A stretch of 52,916 bases of DNA from assembly GCA_024655885.1 (NCBI GenBank), contig JANLFN010000016.1, positions 1 through 52,916 of the forward strand, given 5' to 3'. The position numbers were made by a program, and so were the translations under genes. Source of the stretch: Eubacteriales bacterium. GTDB taxonomy: Bacteria; Bacillota; Clostridia; Acetivibrionales; JANLFN01. A model generated the notes under the pieces. The model saw only the letters and a program-made list of their open reading frames with translations. It was not told the origin of the DNA and did not search any database. Positions 14,944 to 22,665 of this stretch are shown in pieces; position 1 is the first letter of the stretch, and the number at the start of each line of letters is the position of its first letter.

Positions 14944-15863
14944 CTCTTGACCCTTTTCTTTCTCCACAGGCCCTTTACGGGCTTTATCCTGTAGGCGCTG
15001 ATCAATATCAGCAGGATTGAAACAAAAATATCAAAGCCGATGTTTGCCATCCAGGGCTTCAGGGTTATACCCAGGATTACGGGAGCGGAGGCCGCGTACT
15101 GGGACCCTCCGTACATGGAGAACCCGAACCTGAAAATATCGCCGAAAAACGGGATATTGTAGCTCATCCCTTCGGTGAGGGAGCCGAACCCGTAAAGGGG
15201 ATTGGGGAACATAAAGGCCATGGTCTGGGCAAGGGTGACGGGAGTGGTGCTGTACCGCATGAATATGCGGACCCAGATGCCGTATACGATCACCGTCCCG
15301 AAAAGAAGGAACAAAACGGTCAGGTAGGACATGACCATGGCGACGGAGCTTTTTTTGAACAGGGTGGAATAAAAAATGCCTATGCTTCCAAGGGCCAGCG
15401 CAGTGACAATATAGAAAGCAAAAAGAAGCAGGATATCGGTTATCCGGATTCCCCCGTAAAAAAATACGGTCCCCAGAATGGGCAGGGAAGCGGTTATCAG
15501 CAGCATGATATAGGCGATGGAAACAAATATTTTTCCGATGATTACCGAGTGGGTGGAAAGGTTGGTGCACAGGAGCAGGTCAAGGGTTTGCCTCTCCCTT
15601 TCACCGCTGACGGCGCTTCCGGTCATGGCAGGGGTGATGAAGACCACCAGCAGCAGCTGGAAAACCGCCAGGATATTATAGGAGTTGAGAGCCGTGGAAG
15701 GGCCGAATTGTCCGTAGTCGTATGGCGACAGCAGCCGGGTCCCTAAAAAGTTCAGAAATATAATGAGACCCAGGAACACCAGGTATACGGTGATAAGCGC
15801 AGGGGCTTTCCAGCTCCTCATCTTGATTTTTAATTCTTTTTCAATAATCGGGTTAAACCGCAT
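14907..15863 (-). CDS. ABC-2 type transporter permease
   Basis: Membrane permease of 318 aa (ABC-2 family, NatB/GldF-like) with about six membrane segments. The family stretch MTGSAVSGERERQTLDLLLC appears near residue 85, the known coupling region before the second helix. I chose ATG 15863, which has GGAGGAGAAGGG upstream and overlaps the ATPase gene by 11 bp; the frame runs to 15926 without a ribosome binding site. It pairs with the ATPase just upstream. The C-terminal dozen residues are encoded by short repeats shared with the intergenic region and are probably an acquired extension. Confidence 0.88.
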   Translation of the reverse strand: MRFNPIIEKELKIKMRSWKAPALITVYLVFLGLIIFLNFLGTRLLSPYDYGQFGPSTALNSYNILAVFQLLLVVFITPAMTGSAVSGERERQTLDLLLCTNLSTHSVIIGKIFVSIAYIMLLITASLPILGTVFFYGGIRITDILLLFAFYIVTALALGSIGIFYSTLFKKSSVAMVMSYLTVLFLLFGTVIVYGIWVRIFMRYSTTPVTLAQTMAFMFPNPLYGFGSLTEGMSYNIPFFGDIFRFGFSMYGGSQYAASAPVILGITLKPWMANIGFDIFVSILLILISAYRIKPVKGLWRKKRVKSGELKVESEKTV

Positions 15864-16788
15864 TCCCTTCTCCTCCTCCCGTAATGTGCATGAAAATGGA
15901 TTCAAGGCTGCCTTCCAGCTCCGCAAAGGAGACCACCGGAATTCCGCCTGCCACCATGCCTTTCAGTATGCCCGCAAGCACAGCCCCGTCTCCGTCGAAG
16001 TCGGCGTCAATATAGTCGCTGCCTGCGGCAACTCCTGTGAGTGACGGCTGCTCCTGCAGATATTTCACCGCCGGTTCCATATCCCCCAGCACTTTCACCC
16101 GGAGGGTCTTCTTCCGGGAAGCCTTTCGCAGGATTTCCTCCACCGTGCCGCTGACCACCATTTTTCCCTGCTCGATGATGCCGATGGAAGTGCAGACTTC
16201 GGCCAATTCAGGCAAAATATGGGAACTTATGAGGATGGTTTTTCCCATGTCCTTAAGCTCCTTCAGTATTTCCTTCATCTCGATCCTGGCCCTTGGGTCC
16301 AGGCCGGAGGCAGGCTCATCCAGGATGAGCACGTCGGGGTTGTGGATCATGCTCCTGGCCAGGCACAGCCTTTGCTTCATGCCTCTGGAAAGGGAATCCA
16401 CATAGGCTTCCTTTTTATCCGTCAGGTCAACCAGCTCCAGAAGGGGATTGGTGATTTTTTCGCGCTCCTGCCTGGGTATGCCGTAAACCCCCGCATAAAA
16501 ATTCATGTATTCGTCCACCCGGAGGTCGTCATAGACCCCGAAAAAATCCGGCATATAGCCGATCTTCTTTTTTACCTCCCGGGGGTCTCTGGAGAGGTCG
16601 GTGCCGCTGACCACCACCCTGCCCGAGGTAGGCCTTAAAAGACCGGCGATGATTTTCATGGTGGTGGTTTTGCCGGCGCCGTTGGGTCCCACAAACCCAT
16701 AGATGTGTCCCTGTTCTATTTCAAAAGACAATCCGTCCACTGCCTTGAATTTTCCGTATTTTTTCACGAGATTTTCTACCATCAGCAT
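15853..16788 (-). CDS. ABC transporter ATP-binding protein (CcmA/NatA-like)
   Basis: ATPase of 311 aa. Walker A GPNGAGKTT (about 34-42), signature SLSRGMKQRLCLARSM, Walker B VLILDEPASGLDP, and the D-loop and H-switch (ILISSHILPEL) are all present. A C-terminal domain of about 90 aa follows, as in exporters of the ABC-2 class. The start codon overlaps the upstream stop (TAATG), so translation is coupled. With the next gene it forms an ABC-2 transporter. In gliding bacteria a similar set (GldA/F/G plus an exported DUF protein) is known, and the 874-aa protein upstream may be the GldG-like partner, as an inference. Confidence 0.92.
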   Translation of the reverse strand: MLMVENLVKKYGKFKAVDGLSFEIEQGHIYGFVGPNGAGKTTTMKIIAGLLRPTSGRVVVSGTDLSRDPREVKKKIGYMPDFFGVYDDLRVDEYMNFYAGVYGIPRQEREKITNPLLELVDLTDKKEAYVDSLSRGMKQRLCLARSMIHNPDVLILDEPASGLDPRARIEMKEILKELKDMGKTILISSHILPELAEVCTSIGIIEQGKMVVSGTVEEILRKASRKKTLRVKVLGDMEPAVKYLQEQPSLTGVAAGSDYIDADFDGDGAVLAGILKGMVAGGIPVVSFAELEGSLESIFMHITGGGEGNAV

Positions 16789-19412
16789 TACTTCACCACC
16801 CCGCTTATCTCAAGTTCAGGAAGGCCCAGCAGTTCCTCCTGCATCCCGTTTTTGTCCAGGGCCGCATTGACCCTTACCCTCAACTCGCCCTGGCTGTTTA
16901 TATAGTTTGAGGCGTTGGACTGTACGGCAAAGCTTGAACCGATTTCATCCCACCGGGATGCGCTGCAGTTGTATATATAGTATTTGTATGTATTTTTGGC
17001 CATGGCAGGCTGCCCGGCGCTGCCGGCGGCTTTTGCCCTGTACTTGGCATAGGCCGGGAGGAAGGTGGACAGGTCCACTTTGAGCGTCTCTACTTTTATA
17101 TTGGCCGGAAGCGTGAACTTGAAATCCACGTCTCCGTCATTGTGCACCCTCACTCCTTCCGTAACGGGATCCTCCAGGTTTGCGTTTTTTGTGTCTTCAA
17201 GCACCGGCTTGTATATCCCCGGAGGGATGTCCACAGGCTTCCCCTTTTCAAAAAGAATGGGGGTGCCGGAATAGACGATATTGGTGTTATATTTCTTAGG
17301 CTCCTTGCCGTTGATAATAATATTATAACCCTCATCGCTGTAGTTGAAGGCAAAAAACAGAATGCTGGGGCTGCCGCCCGTATCATTCGTGAGCATATTG
17401 CGCAGGACGCTTTCCACAATATTGCGCTTTCTCATCTTTTCCGGCCAATCGGGAGGAAGCTTCTGGCCCGGAGCGCCGTAATAAGGCTGTGCGTAATGGG
17501 AATCCAGGAAGTCGTCCAACCGTTTTTTCACCGAAGGACCATTTAGATCCACATCCAGTCTTTTTTCCTCTCCCGCCGGTATTTCTCCCACGTCGATGAA
17601 GCTGCTGCCCAGGGTAATAAAGGCGTCATTCAAATTGTAGGTGGTGCTGTTTTTGATGACGGCGGTGAGCCTTCCGCTGCTGATTTCCACCGGGTTGATT
17701 TCAAAGCCGTTAATGGACTTGCTTTTATTTGCGTAGATATACCGGGGTTCCCATAAGCGCACATCGTACAGCTCAAAGGACAGGGGGTCGGAGTAAGTGA
17801 ACTTGCTGAGAATGCGGGTGTTCACATTGTCCTGCTGGAAGCTGCCCATATAGATTTCCCTGTTGACGGCGCTGGTATTCACCTCGATATTCTGGTTTTT
17901 GTCGTATTCCACTTTCATATTTCCGCGCTCGTTGTTAAAAGCCCCCATCCAGGTGGTTATTTCCGCGGTCTTCCTGTCCTGGTTGAAGTTGATGAAGGAG
18001 ACATTGTTGAGTACGGCCGTGGTATACCGGGTCTTATAGCCTGCAATGTAGATCAAGCCCACAAACAGGAAGGCGGCTGCCGGTATCAGCACCCAGTTGA
18101 GGTCCCGCTTGTCCCTCCACTTCATAACCAGGTAGAGAGCAGGGCCCACAATGAGGATGTAGGTGCCCAGAAGCACCAGGAGCAGGATGAAAGGAGGCGT
18201 CTGTGACTCGGGTACGTTGGACGCCAGGTATTGGTAGTTCATGTAGGGGCGGCCGTAGGCCTGGTAAGCGCCGGATTGGAGCTGACCGGCCGATGCGGCG
18301 GCCCTGCGGGCTTCGGTGATCAGGTTTTTCCAAAAGCTCTGGATTTCGCCCCACTCGGCAAGAGGACTCAGGAAAGGGTCGAAGGCAAGGGCCACGATGG
18401 TGCCCGCGTCCCGGTTATAGGTTACCGCCAGGGGTAAGCCCCCTTCCTGCAGGGTAGCTTTTTTGTTTCCCAGCACTTTCCCTTTGCCCGCGTTCCCCAC
18501 GGCAATATTCAAATTCCCTGCCGGACCGTCTTTTTCCACAAATCCGGCCATGCTTGCAGGAAAGGGAATATCCCGGGTGCCGCTCACGGCAAAGGGCTTT
18601 AACGGCTCGGTCAGGCCTGCATAGGTCCTTTTCCAGTTGGGGCCGGTGCCCAGAAAGAGGATTTTTCCCCCGGCCAGCCATGCGTCTATTGCCTCCACCT
18701 GCGCCGGGGACAGGGAGGTTGTATCAAAGTTGCTGACGATGAGCATGTCGAAGCCGTTCAACGCTTTAATATCCGGGGGCAGGCTGCCTGCGTCCAGCGG
18801 AAGGATTTCCACGGGAATGTCGGGGAGGAGCCGCTTTTCCGCCGTAACGGAGGAGATGGCTCCGGAGGCGGCTATGGCGGACATCTTCATCTGAATCTCC
18901 CGGGACATTTCCGGATTGGTGTTCTGGGTAATCTTCATCCCCTTTAACTTTCCGGCGATGTTGATGTCGTCGCTCAATACGCCGATGGTGGGGGTTTCGG
19001 GGGAGATCAGCCTGGCGAATTCGTATCCCCCGCTTTTTAAGGTTTTTCCGTTCCGGACAAGCCGGACCTCCGCCTTTTTATTTGCGGTGGAGACCAGCAC
19101 ATTCATGGTCACTTCTTTATTGGAGCCTTTGGGCAAATCAACGGGCGTGGAGAAAATCACCTTGCTTTCGGGGTTGGTGCTCACAATCACCTGTACTTCC
19201 CCCGACAGGTCCTCGCCCCTGTTGACCAGGGAGATTTGAAAAGGCACGTAGGTTCCCACCCTGGCCACATTGTCATAGCCCGCTTTTACCGCCATATCCA
19301 CGTCGGCCCCCGCAGGCGCCGCAAAGGTGCGGAGGGGAATCGACGCCGCAAGCACAAGCAGGCACAGGGAAATTAAAAAGGGGTTTCGCATTTGTATTTT
19401 ATTTTTTGTCAT
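16788..19412 (-). CDS. exported membrane protein, GldG/BatD-like partner
   Basis: Protein of 874 aa, first gene of the minus-strand unit. It has a signal peptide (about 1-32, ending TFA-AP), a beta-rich extracytoplasmic region (about 35-400), and two membrane helices (about 412-435 and 445-468). A second large beta-rich region runs to the end. A segment near 220-270 (LNGFDMLIVSNFDTTSLSPA, DAWLAGGKILFLGTG) resembles the class I glutamine-amidotransferase-like or DUF4350 fold seen in ABC-2-associated proteins; no catalytic site is visible. ATG 19412 has GAGGTGGT 4-5 nt upstream. It likely senses or handles an envelope substrate for the ABC transporter and VWA proteins encoded downstream. Specific function unknown. 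Confidence 0.8.
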   Translation of the reverse strand: MTKNKIQMRNPFLISLCLLVLAASIPLRTFAAPAGADVDMAVKAGYDNVARVGTYVPFQISLVNRGEDLSGEVQVIVSTNPESKVIFSTPVDLPKGSNKEVTMNVLVSTANKKAEVRLVRNGKTLKSGGYEFARLISPETPTIGVLSDDINIAGKLKGMKITQNTNPEMSREIQMKMSAIAASGAISSVTAEKRLLPDIPVEILPLDAGSLPPDIKALNGFDMLIVSNFDTTSLSPAQVEAIDAWLAGGKILFLGTGPNWKRTYAGLTEPLKPFAVSGTRDIPFPASMAGFVEKDGPAGNLNIAVGNAGKGKVLGNKKATLQEGGLPLAVTYNRDAGTIVALAFDPFLSPLAEWGEIQSFWKNLITEARRAAASAGQLQSGAYQAYGRPYMNYQYLASNVPESQTPPFILLLVLLGTYILIVGPALYLVMKWRDKRDLNWVLIPAAAFLFVGLIYIAGYKTRYTTAVLNNVSFINFNQDRKTAEITTWMGAFNNERGNMKVEYDKNQNIEVNTSAVNREIYMGSFQQDNVNTRILSKFTYSDPLSFELYDVRLWEPRYIYANKSKSINGFEINPVEISSGRLTAVIKNSTTYNLNDAFITLGSSFIDVGEIPAGEEKRLDVDLNGPSVKKRLDDFLDSHYAQPYYGAPGQKLPPDWPEKMRKRNIVESVLRNMLTNDTGGSPSILFFAFNYSDEGYNIIINGKEPKKYNTNIVYSGTPILFEKGKPVDIPPGIYKPVLEDTKNANLEDPVTEGVRVHNDGDVDFKFTLPANIKVETLKVDLSTFLPAYAKYRAKAAGSAGQPAMAKNTYKYYIYNCSASRWDEIGSSFAVQSNASNYINSQGELRVRVNAALDKNGMQEELLGLPELEISGVVK

Positions 19413-19470
19413 TTTACCACCTCAACTAATTTTAGACCGGATTTTATTTAAAAAGTTTCATTTCGAGAAT

Positions 19471-19551
19471 ATTTCCCATAAGGGGAAATAACCGCAAGCG
19501 CTTTTTACGGTTTAAAGAAGAAAGTTATAAAAAAATTATTGTTTTATGCAA
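19471..19551 (-). promoter_or_regulatory. promoter and leader hairpin of the eight-gene minus-strand unit
   Basis: On the minus strand, TTGCAT (19551-19546) and TATAAC (19529-19524) are 16 bp apart. Downstream in the leader, ATTTCCC (19471-19477) and GGGAAAT (19483-19489) form an inverted repeat with a 5-nt spacer. Confidence 0.5.
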
Positions 19552-19586
19552 ATTTTTATGAATATGGAAAAGGTGGAGCATTGTTA

Positions 19587-19645
19587 TTTACAATTTGAGA
19601 AGATTAATGTATTATATATATCGGATGTAAATCATGAAGATTTAC
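19587..19645 (+). promoter_or_regulatory. cbiM promoter with operator-like inverted repeat
   Basis: TTTACA (19587-19592) and TATTAT (19610-19615) are exactly 17 bp apart. Just downstream of the expected start, GTAAATC (19627-19633) and GATTTAC (19639-19645) form a perfect inverted repeat with a 5-nt spacer, well placed for a repressor. No cobalamin riboswitch or classic NikR site is seen. Confidence 0.55.
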
Positions 19646-19774
19646 CGGATTATTCTGCGATACCGGCGTTATAAAACCGAATAAGGATGTGAAATACAGC
19701 CATGAAGGTTGATTCCTGCTCTGCAGTATTCAATTTTTGTGGCTTTAATTTTTTTAATCACAAGGAGGACTGTT

Positions 19775-20776
19775 ATGCATATTCCGGACAATTATTTGAG
19801 CCCGTCCACCTGTGCCGTTGTGGGGGCCGCCATGGTTCCCGTATGGGCTGTAGCGGTAAACAAGGTAAAGAAAGAAATAACAAAGGCGAAAATGCCCCTG
19901 CTGGGTGTGGGCGCCGCATTTTCCTTTTTGATCATGATGTTCAATGTGCCCCTGCCGGGGGGAACCACGGGACACGCCGTAGGGGGCACACTGCTGGCCA
20001 TCCTTTTGGGCCCGTGGTCCGCCTGCATTTCCCTCACCATAGCCCTTTTGCTCCAGGCGCTGCTTTTCGGGGACGGAGGCATCCTGGCCTTCGGCGCCAA
20101 TGCCTTTAACATGGCATTCGTCCTTCCTTTTGTGGGATACTTCATTTATAAATTTATAAAAGACAGGGTAAAATCGGAAAAAGGCGAGTATCTCGGAATT
20201 GCTCTGGGGTCTTACTTCGGCATTAATGCGGCGGCCCTATTGGCTGCCATAGAATTCGGCATCCAGCCTTTGCTTTTTAAAAATGCGGCGGGACAGCCGC
20301 TGTATTGCCCGTATCCCCTTTCGGTTTCCATCCCCGCCATGGTCATACCCCACCTTTTGGTTGCGGGATTTGTGGAGGTCCTGTTTACGGTTGCCATTGT
20401 TGCGTTTATAAAAAGAGTTTCACCGGGAATTTTATATGAGGGTGCAAAGCAAAAAACCAGGCCCCTTTACGGTTTAATCGCGGCGTTGATCTGCCTGTCT
20501 CCCCTGGGGCTCCTCGCCACCGGGACGGCCTGGGGCGAGTGGGGGAGCGATGAAATCGCCCAGGTTGTCTCGGGAGGCAAGGCACTGGGGTTTACCCCCC
20601 AGGGCATGAAAAACGGGTTCAGCTTCGAAAGCCTCATACCGGATTACGCCGTTAAAGGCCTGCCCGACGTGGCCGGCTATATCCTGTCGGCTGTGGCGGG
20701 AGCAGCCGTTTTGATCCTTCTATTCAAGATTATCGGTAGCGTGAAGAAAAACAAGACGGAAAATATTTCAGGCTGA
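19775..20776 (+). CDS. ECF-type cobalt/nickel transporter S component with C-terminal PDGLE-like domain
   Basis: Membrane protein of 333 aa, the substrate-binding component for Co or Ni uptake. The mature N-terminus begins Met-His-Ile-Pro-Asp, and the His2 amine-terminal motif is the known metal ligand site. This fixes the start at ATG 19775, which has AAGGAGGA 6 nt upstream; the frame extends further 5' without meaning. About seven membrane segments, with the family stretch PLPGGTTGHAVGGTLLA. The last about 70 residues (LIPDYAVKGLPDVAGYILSA) form the extra domain that replaces a separate CbiN/NikN subunit. First gene of cbiMQO. Confidence 0.92.
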   Translation: MHIPDNYLSPSTCAVVGAAMVPVWAVAVNKVKKEITKAKMPLLGVGAAFSFLIMMFNVPLPGGTTGHAVGGTLLAILLGPWSACISLTIALLLQALLFGDGGILAFGANAFNMAFVLPFVGYFIYKFIKDRVKSEKGEYLGIALGSYFGINAAALLAAIEFGIQPLLFKNAAGQPLYCPYPLSVSIPAMVIPHLLVAGFVEVLFTVAIVAFIKRVSPGILYEGAKQKTRPLYGLIAALICLSPLGLLATGTAWGEWGSDEIAQVVSGGKALGFTPQGMKNGFSFESLIPDYAVKGLPDVAGYILSAVAGAAVLILLFKIIGSVKKNKTENISG

Positions 20777-20798
20777 GTGTTTAATAAGGAGAAAATTT

Positions 20799-21593
20799 AT
20801 GCCGGAGTGGCTGCTGAAAGATGAAAACTATGTTCCCCAGGGGGATAAGGATACTTTTATCAATAAAAGCATCCTGTCTTTACTGGGAGTGCTGTCGAGA
20901 ATACGCGCGCAGGGCGGGTACAAGACGGATAGGCTTGCCGTGAATCCCACCCTTAAGGTGGGCTTTACCGTCCTGCTGGTGGTGCTGCTTTCAATTTCCA
21001 GGAGCTTTGCCTTTGTAATTTTTATTAATGTATATCTGCTGGCCGCCTTATGCCTTTTAAAAGGGGAGGAAATCCTTAAAATTTTGAAAACCAGCTTTGC
21101 TGTGGCTGCTTTCACTTTTATCATCCTCCTTCCTTCGGTTTTCTGGGGGAACTATTACAGCATTTGCATGATTACTCCGAAGGTTTTTGCCACCGTTACG
21201 GCGGTGAACATGCTTTCCCACTCCACAAAGTGGAATGCCATTACCGGCGCGGTTAAATCCTTTTTTGTCCCCGACATTTTCATTCTGGTGCTGGATATTA
21301 CCATAAAGTATATTTTCCTGCTGGGAGAATTTTCGCTGAATATGCTCTATTCCCTCAAGCTGAGGTCTGTGGGGAAGAATGGGGACAAATATACCTCTCT
21401 CTCGGGCGTTGCAGGGACCATGTTCATCAAATCAAAGGAAATGGCGGAAGACATGTATTCCGCCATGGAATGCAGAGGGTTTACCGGGGAGTACCGCAGG
21501 TACCAAAAAATAAAATTTACTTTCGCCGATTTTTTATATATTATGATTCATATGGCCATTATTTTTGTTTTTATTTATCTGGAAAGGGCATGA
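20799..21593 (+). CDS. ECF transporter transmembrane component CbiQ
   Basis: EcfT-type membrane scaffold of 264 aa that couples the S component to the ATPase. About five membrane helices are present. The cytoplasmic coupling motif appears as AMECRGFTGEYRR (about 226-238), a variant of the Ala-Arg-Gly box with Cys-Arg-Gly. AAGGAG lies about 8 nt before ATG 20799. It is 22 bp after cbiM and 4 bp before cbiO, in one operon. Confidence 0.92.
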   Translation: MPEWLLKDENYVPQGDKDTFINKSILSLLGVLSRIRAQGGYKTDRLAVNPTLKVGFTVLLVVLLSISRSFAFVIFINVYLLAALCLLKGEEILKILKTSFAVAAFTFIILLPSVFWGNYYSICMITPKVFATVTAVNMLSHSTKWNAITGAVKSFFVPDIFILVLDITIKYIFLLGEFSLNMLYSLKLRSVGKNGDKYTSLSGVAGTMFIKSKEMAEDMYSAMECRGFTGEYRRYQKIKFTFADFLYIMIHMAIIFVFIYLERA

Positions 21594-21597
21594 AGCA

Positions 21598-22398
21598 ATG
21601 ATTGATTTAAAGGATGTATCCTACTCCTATTCAGGAATAAAGGCGCTGAGCCATATAGACCTGCATATTTCAAAAGGGGAGGCCGTGGTGTTGATGGGAC
21701 CCAACGGCAGCGGAAAGTCCACCCTGCTCAAAATCATCAACGGAATCGCTGTCCCCGACAGCGGGGTCTACAGGTTCAATGGGGAGGAAATAACGCAAAA
21801 AAAGCTTCAAGATACAAAATTTTCCAAACTCTTTCATCAAAAAATCGGTTTTGTCTTTCAGAATTCGGAGGTGCAGCTCTTTTGCCCCGATGTTTTTGAT
21901 GAGATTGCTTTCGGCCCCAGGCAGATGGGAATGAGTGAAACCCAGGTGCAACAGAGGGTGGACGACTGCCTGGAACTTTTATCTATACAGGATTTGAAGC
22001 ACAGGCAGCCCTACCATTTGAGCGGAGGGGAAAAGCGCAAGGTGGCCATTGCCTGTGTCCTGGCTTTGAACCCCGAAGTTCTGACACTGGACGAGCCCAT
22101 GAACGGGCTTGACCCAAGGACGCAGAGATGGCTGGTGGAGTTTCTGGTCCGCTTGAACAGGGCCGGGAAAACCCTGATTTCGTCCATGCATAACCTGGAA
22201 ATGGTGCAGGAGATTTCCCGGAGGGCGGTATTGTTTGATGAAAACCACACCATTGTGGCGGACTGTCCCACCCGGGACCTGCTGGAAGATATGGACCTCC
22301 TGAAAAAAGTCAACCTTGTGGATGAGTATTACCACAAGCATGACGGAAGTGGACACAGCCATTTCCACATCCACAGTTCCCCATTCCATGAGGATTGA
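21598..22398 (+). CDS. ECF transporter ATPase CbiO with His-rich tail
   Basis: ATPase of 266 aa. Walker A GPNGSGKST (34-42), Q-loop VFQNSEVQLFCPDV (about 85-98), signature LSGGEKRK, Walker B VLTLDEPMNGLDP and H-loop SSMHNLE are intact. The C-terminus carries a His-rich tail (HKHDGSGHSHFHIHSSPFH, seven His among 19 residues) that probably binds the transported metal or senses it. ATG 21598 is used; the open frame upstream overlaps cbiQ. Confidence 0.94.
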   Translation: MIDLKDVSYSYSGIKALSHIDLHISKGEAVVLMGPNGSGKSTLLKIINGIAVPDSGVYRFNGEEITQKKLQDTKFSKLFHQKIGFVFQNSEVQLFCPDVFDEIAFGPRQMGMSETQVQQRVDDCLELLSIQDLKHRQPYHLSGGEKRKVAIACVLALNPEVLTLDEPMNGLDPRTQRWLVEFLVRLNRAGKTLISSMHNLEMVQEISRRAVLFDENHTIVADCPTRDLLEDMDLLKKVNLVDEYYHKHDGSGHSHFHIHSSPFHED

Positions 22399-22461
22399 TG
22401 CAAAAATTAACAGAATTTACAGATTCAAGCTATTTGATGAAAGATGTGGCATAAATTTTCC

Positions 22462-22491
22462 TTGACAAAGGCGAGTCTTCCATTTTATACT
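22462..22491 (+). promoter_or_regulatory. strong sigma-A promoter for the metal exporter
   Basis: Consensus -35 TTGACA (22462-22467) and -10 TATACT (22486-22491), 18 bp apart. It drives the NiCo riboswitch leader. Confidence 0.8.
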
Positions 22492-22515
22492 AGAAACACG
22501 TGAAAAATAAATGTA

Positions 22516-22605
22516 ATTCCTAATGAGCAGGCGATGTGCGTTAAAGCACATGGGGCTGGGCCCTTGGCAACGGGCAGCGGAGAGAATACCCGTGGGACAT
22601 GGAAT
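22516..22605 (+). ncRNA. NiCo (czcD) riboswitch aptamer
   Basis: Matches the NiCo riboswitch class that binds Ni2+ or Co2+ cooperatively. Conserved blocks occur in order: GAGCAGGC (22525-22532), a hairpin GATGTGC/GCACAT, GGGC (about 22557-22562), GGCAAC (about 22566-22571), and GTGGGACA (22592-22599). P1 forms from ATTCC (22516-22520) plus ATG (22523-22525) on the 5' side and CAT plus GGAAT (22598-22605) on the 3' side. The downstream gene is a cation exporter, the usual target of this class. Confidence 0.9.
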
Positions 22606-22623
22606 GGTGTCCTGCGGGTTTTT
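22589..22623 (+). terminator. riboswitch-controlled intrinsic terminator
   Basis: CCCG-TG-GGACA (22589-22599) pairs with TGTCC-TG-CGGG (22608-22618), followed by TTTTT. The 5' arm contains the GGGACA and CAT bases needed for the aptamer's last strand, so aptamer and terminator exclude each other: metal bound should mean read-through. Confidence 0.88.
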
Positions 22624-22625
22624 GT

Positions 22626-22652
22626 TGTACAAAGATCTACGGGATTTGTACA
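22626..22652 (+). promoter_or_regulatory. second leader hairpin next to the ribosome binding site
   Basis: TGTACAAA (22626-22633) pairs with TTTGTACA (22645-22652). It ends directly before GGGGAGG (22653-22659), the ribosome binding site of the exporter gene. Confidence 0.55.
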
Positions 22653-22665
22653 GGGGAGGATTGAA

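Noticed and set aside
19560-19770. Cobalamin riboswitch before cbiM
   Set aside because: No B12-box (GCCACTG-like) or other conserved blocks seen in the leader.
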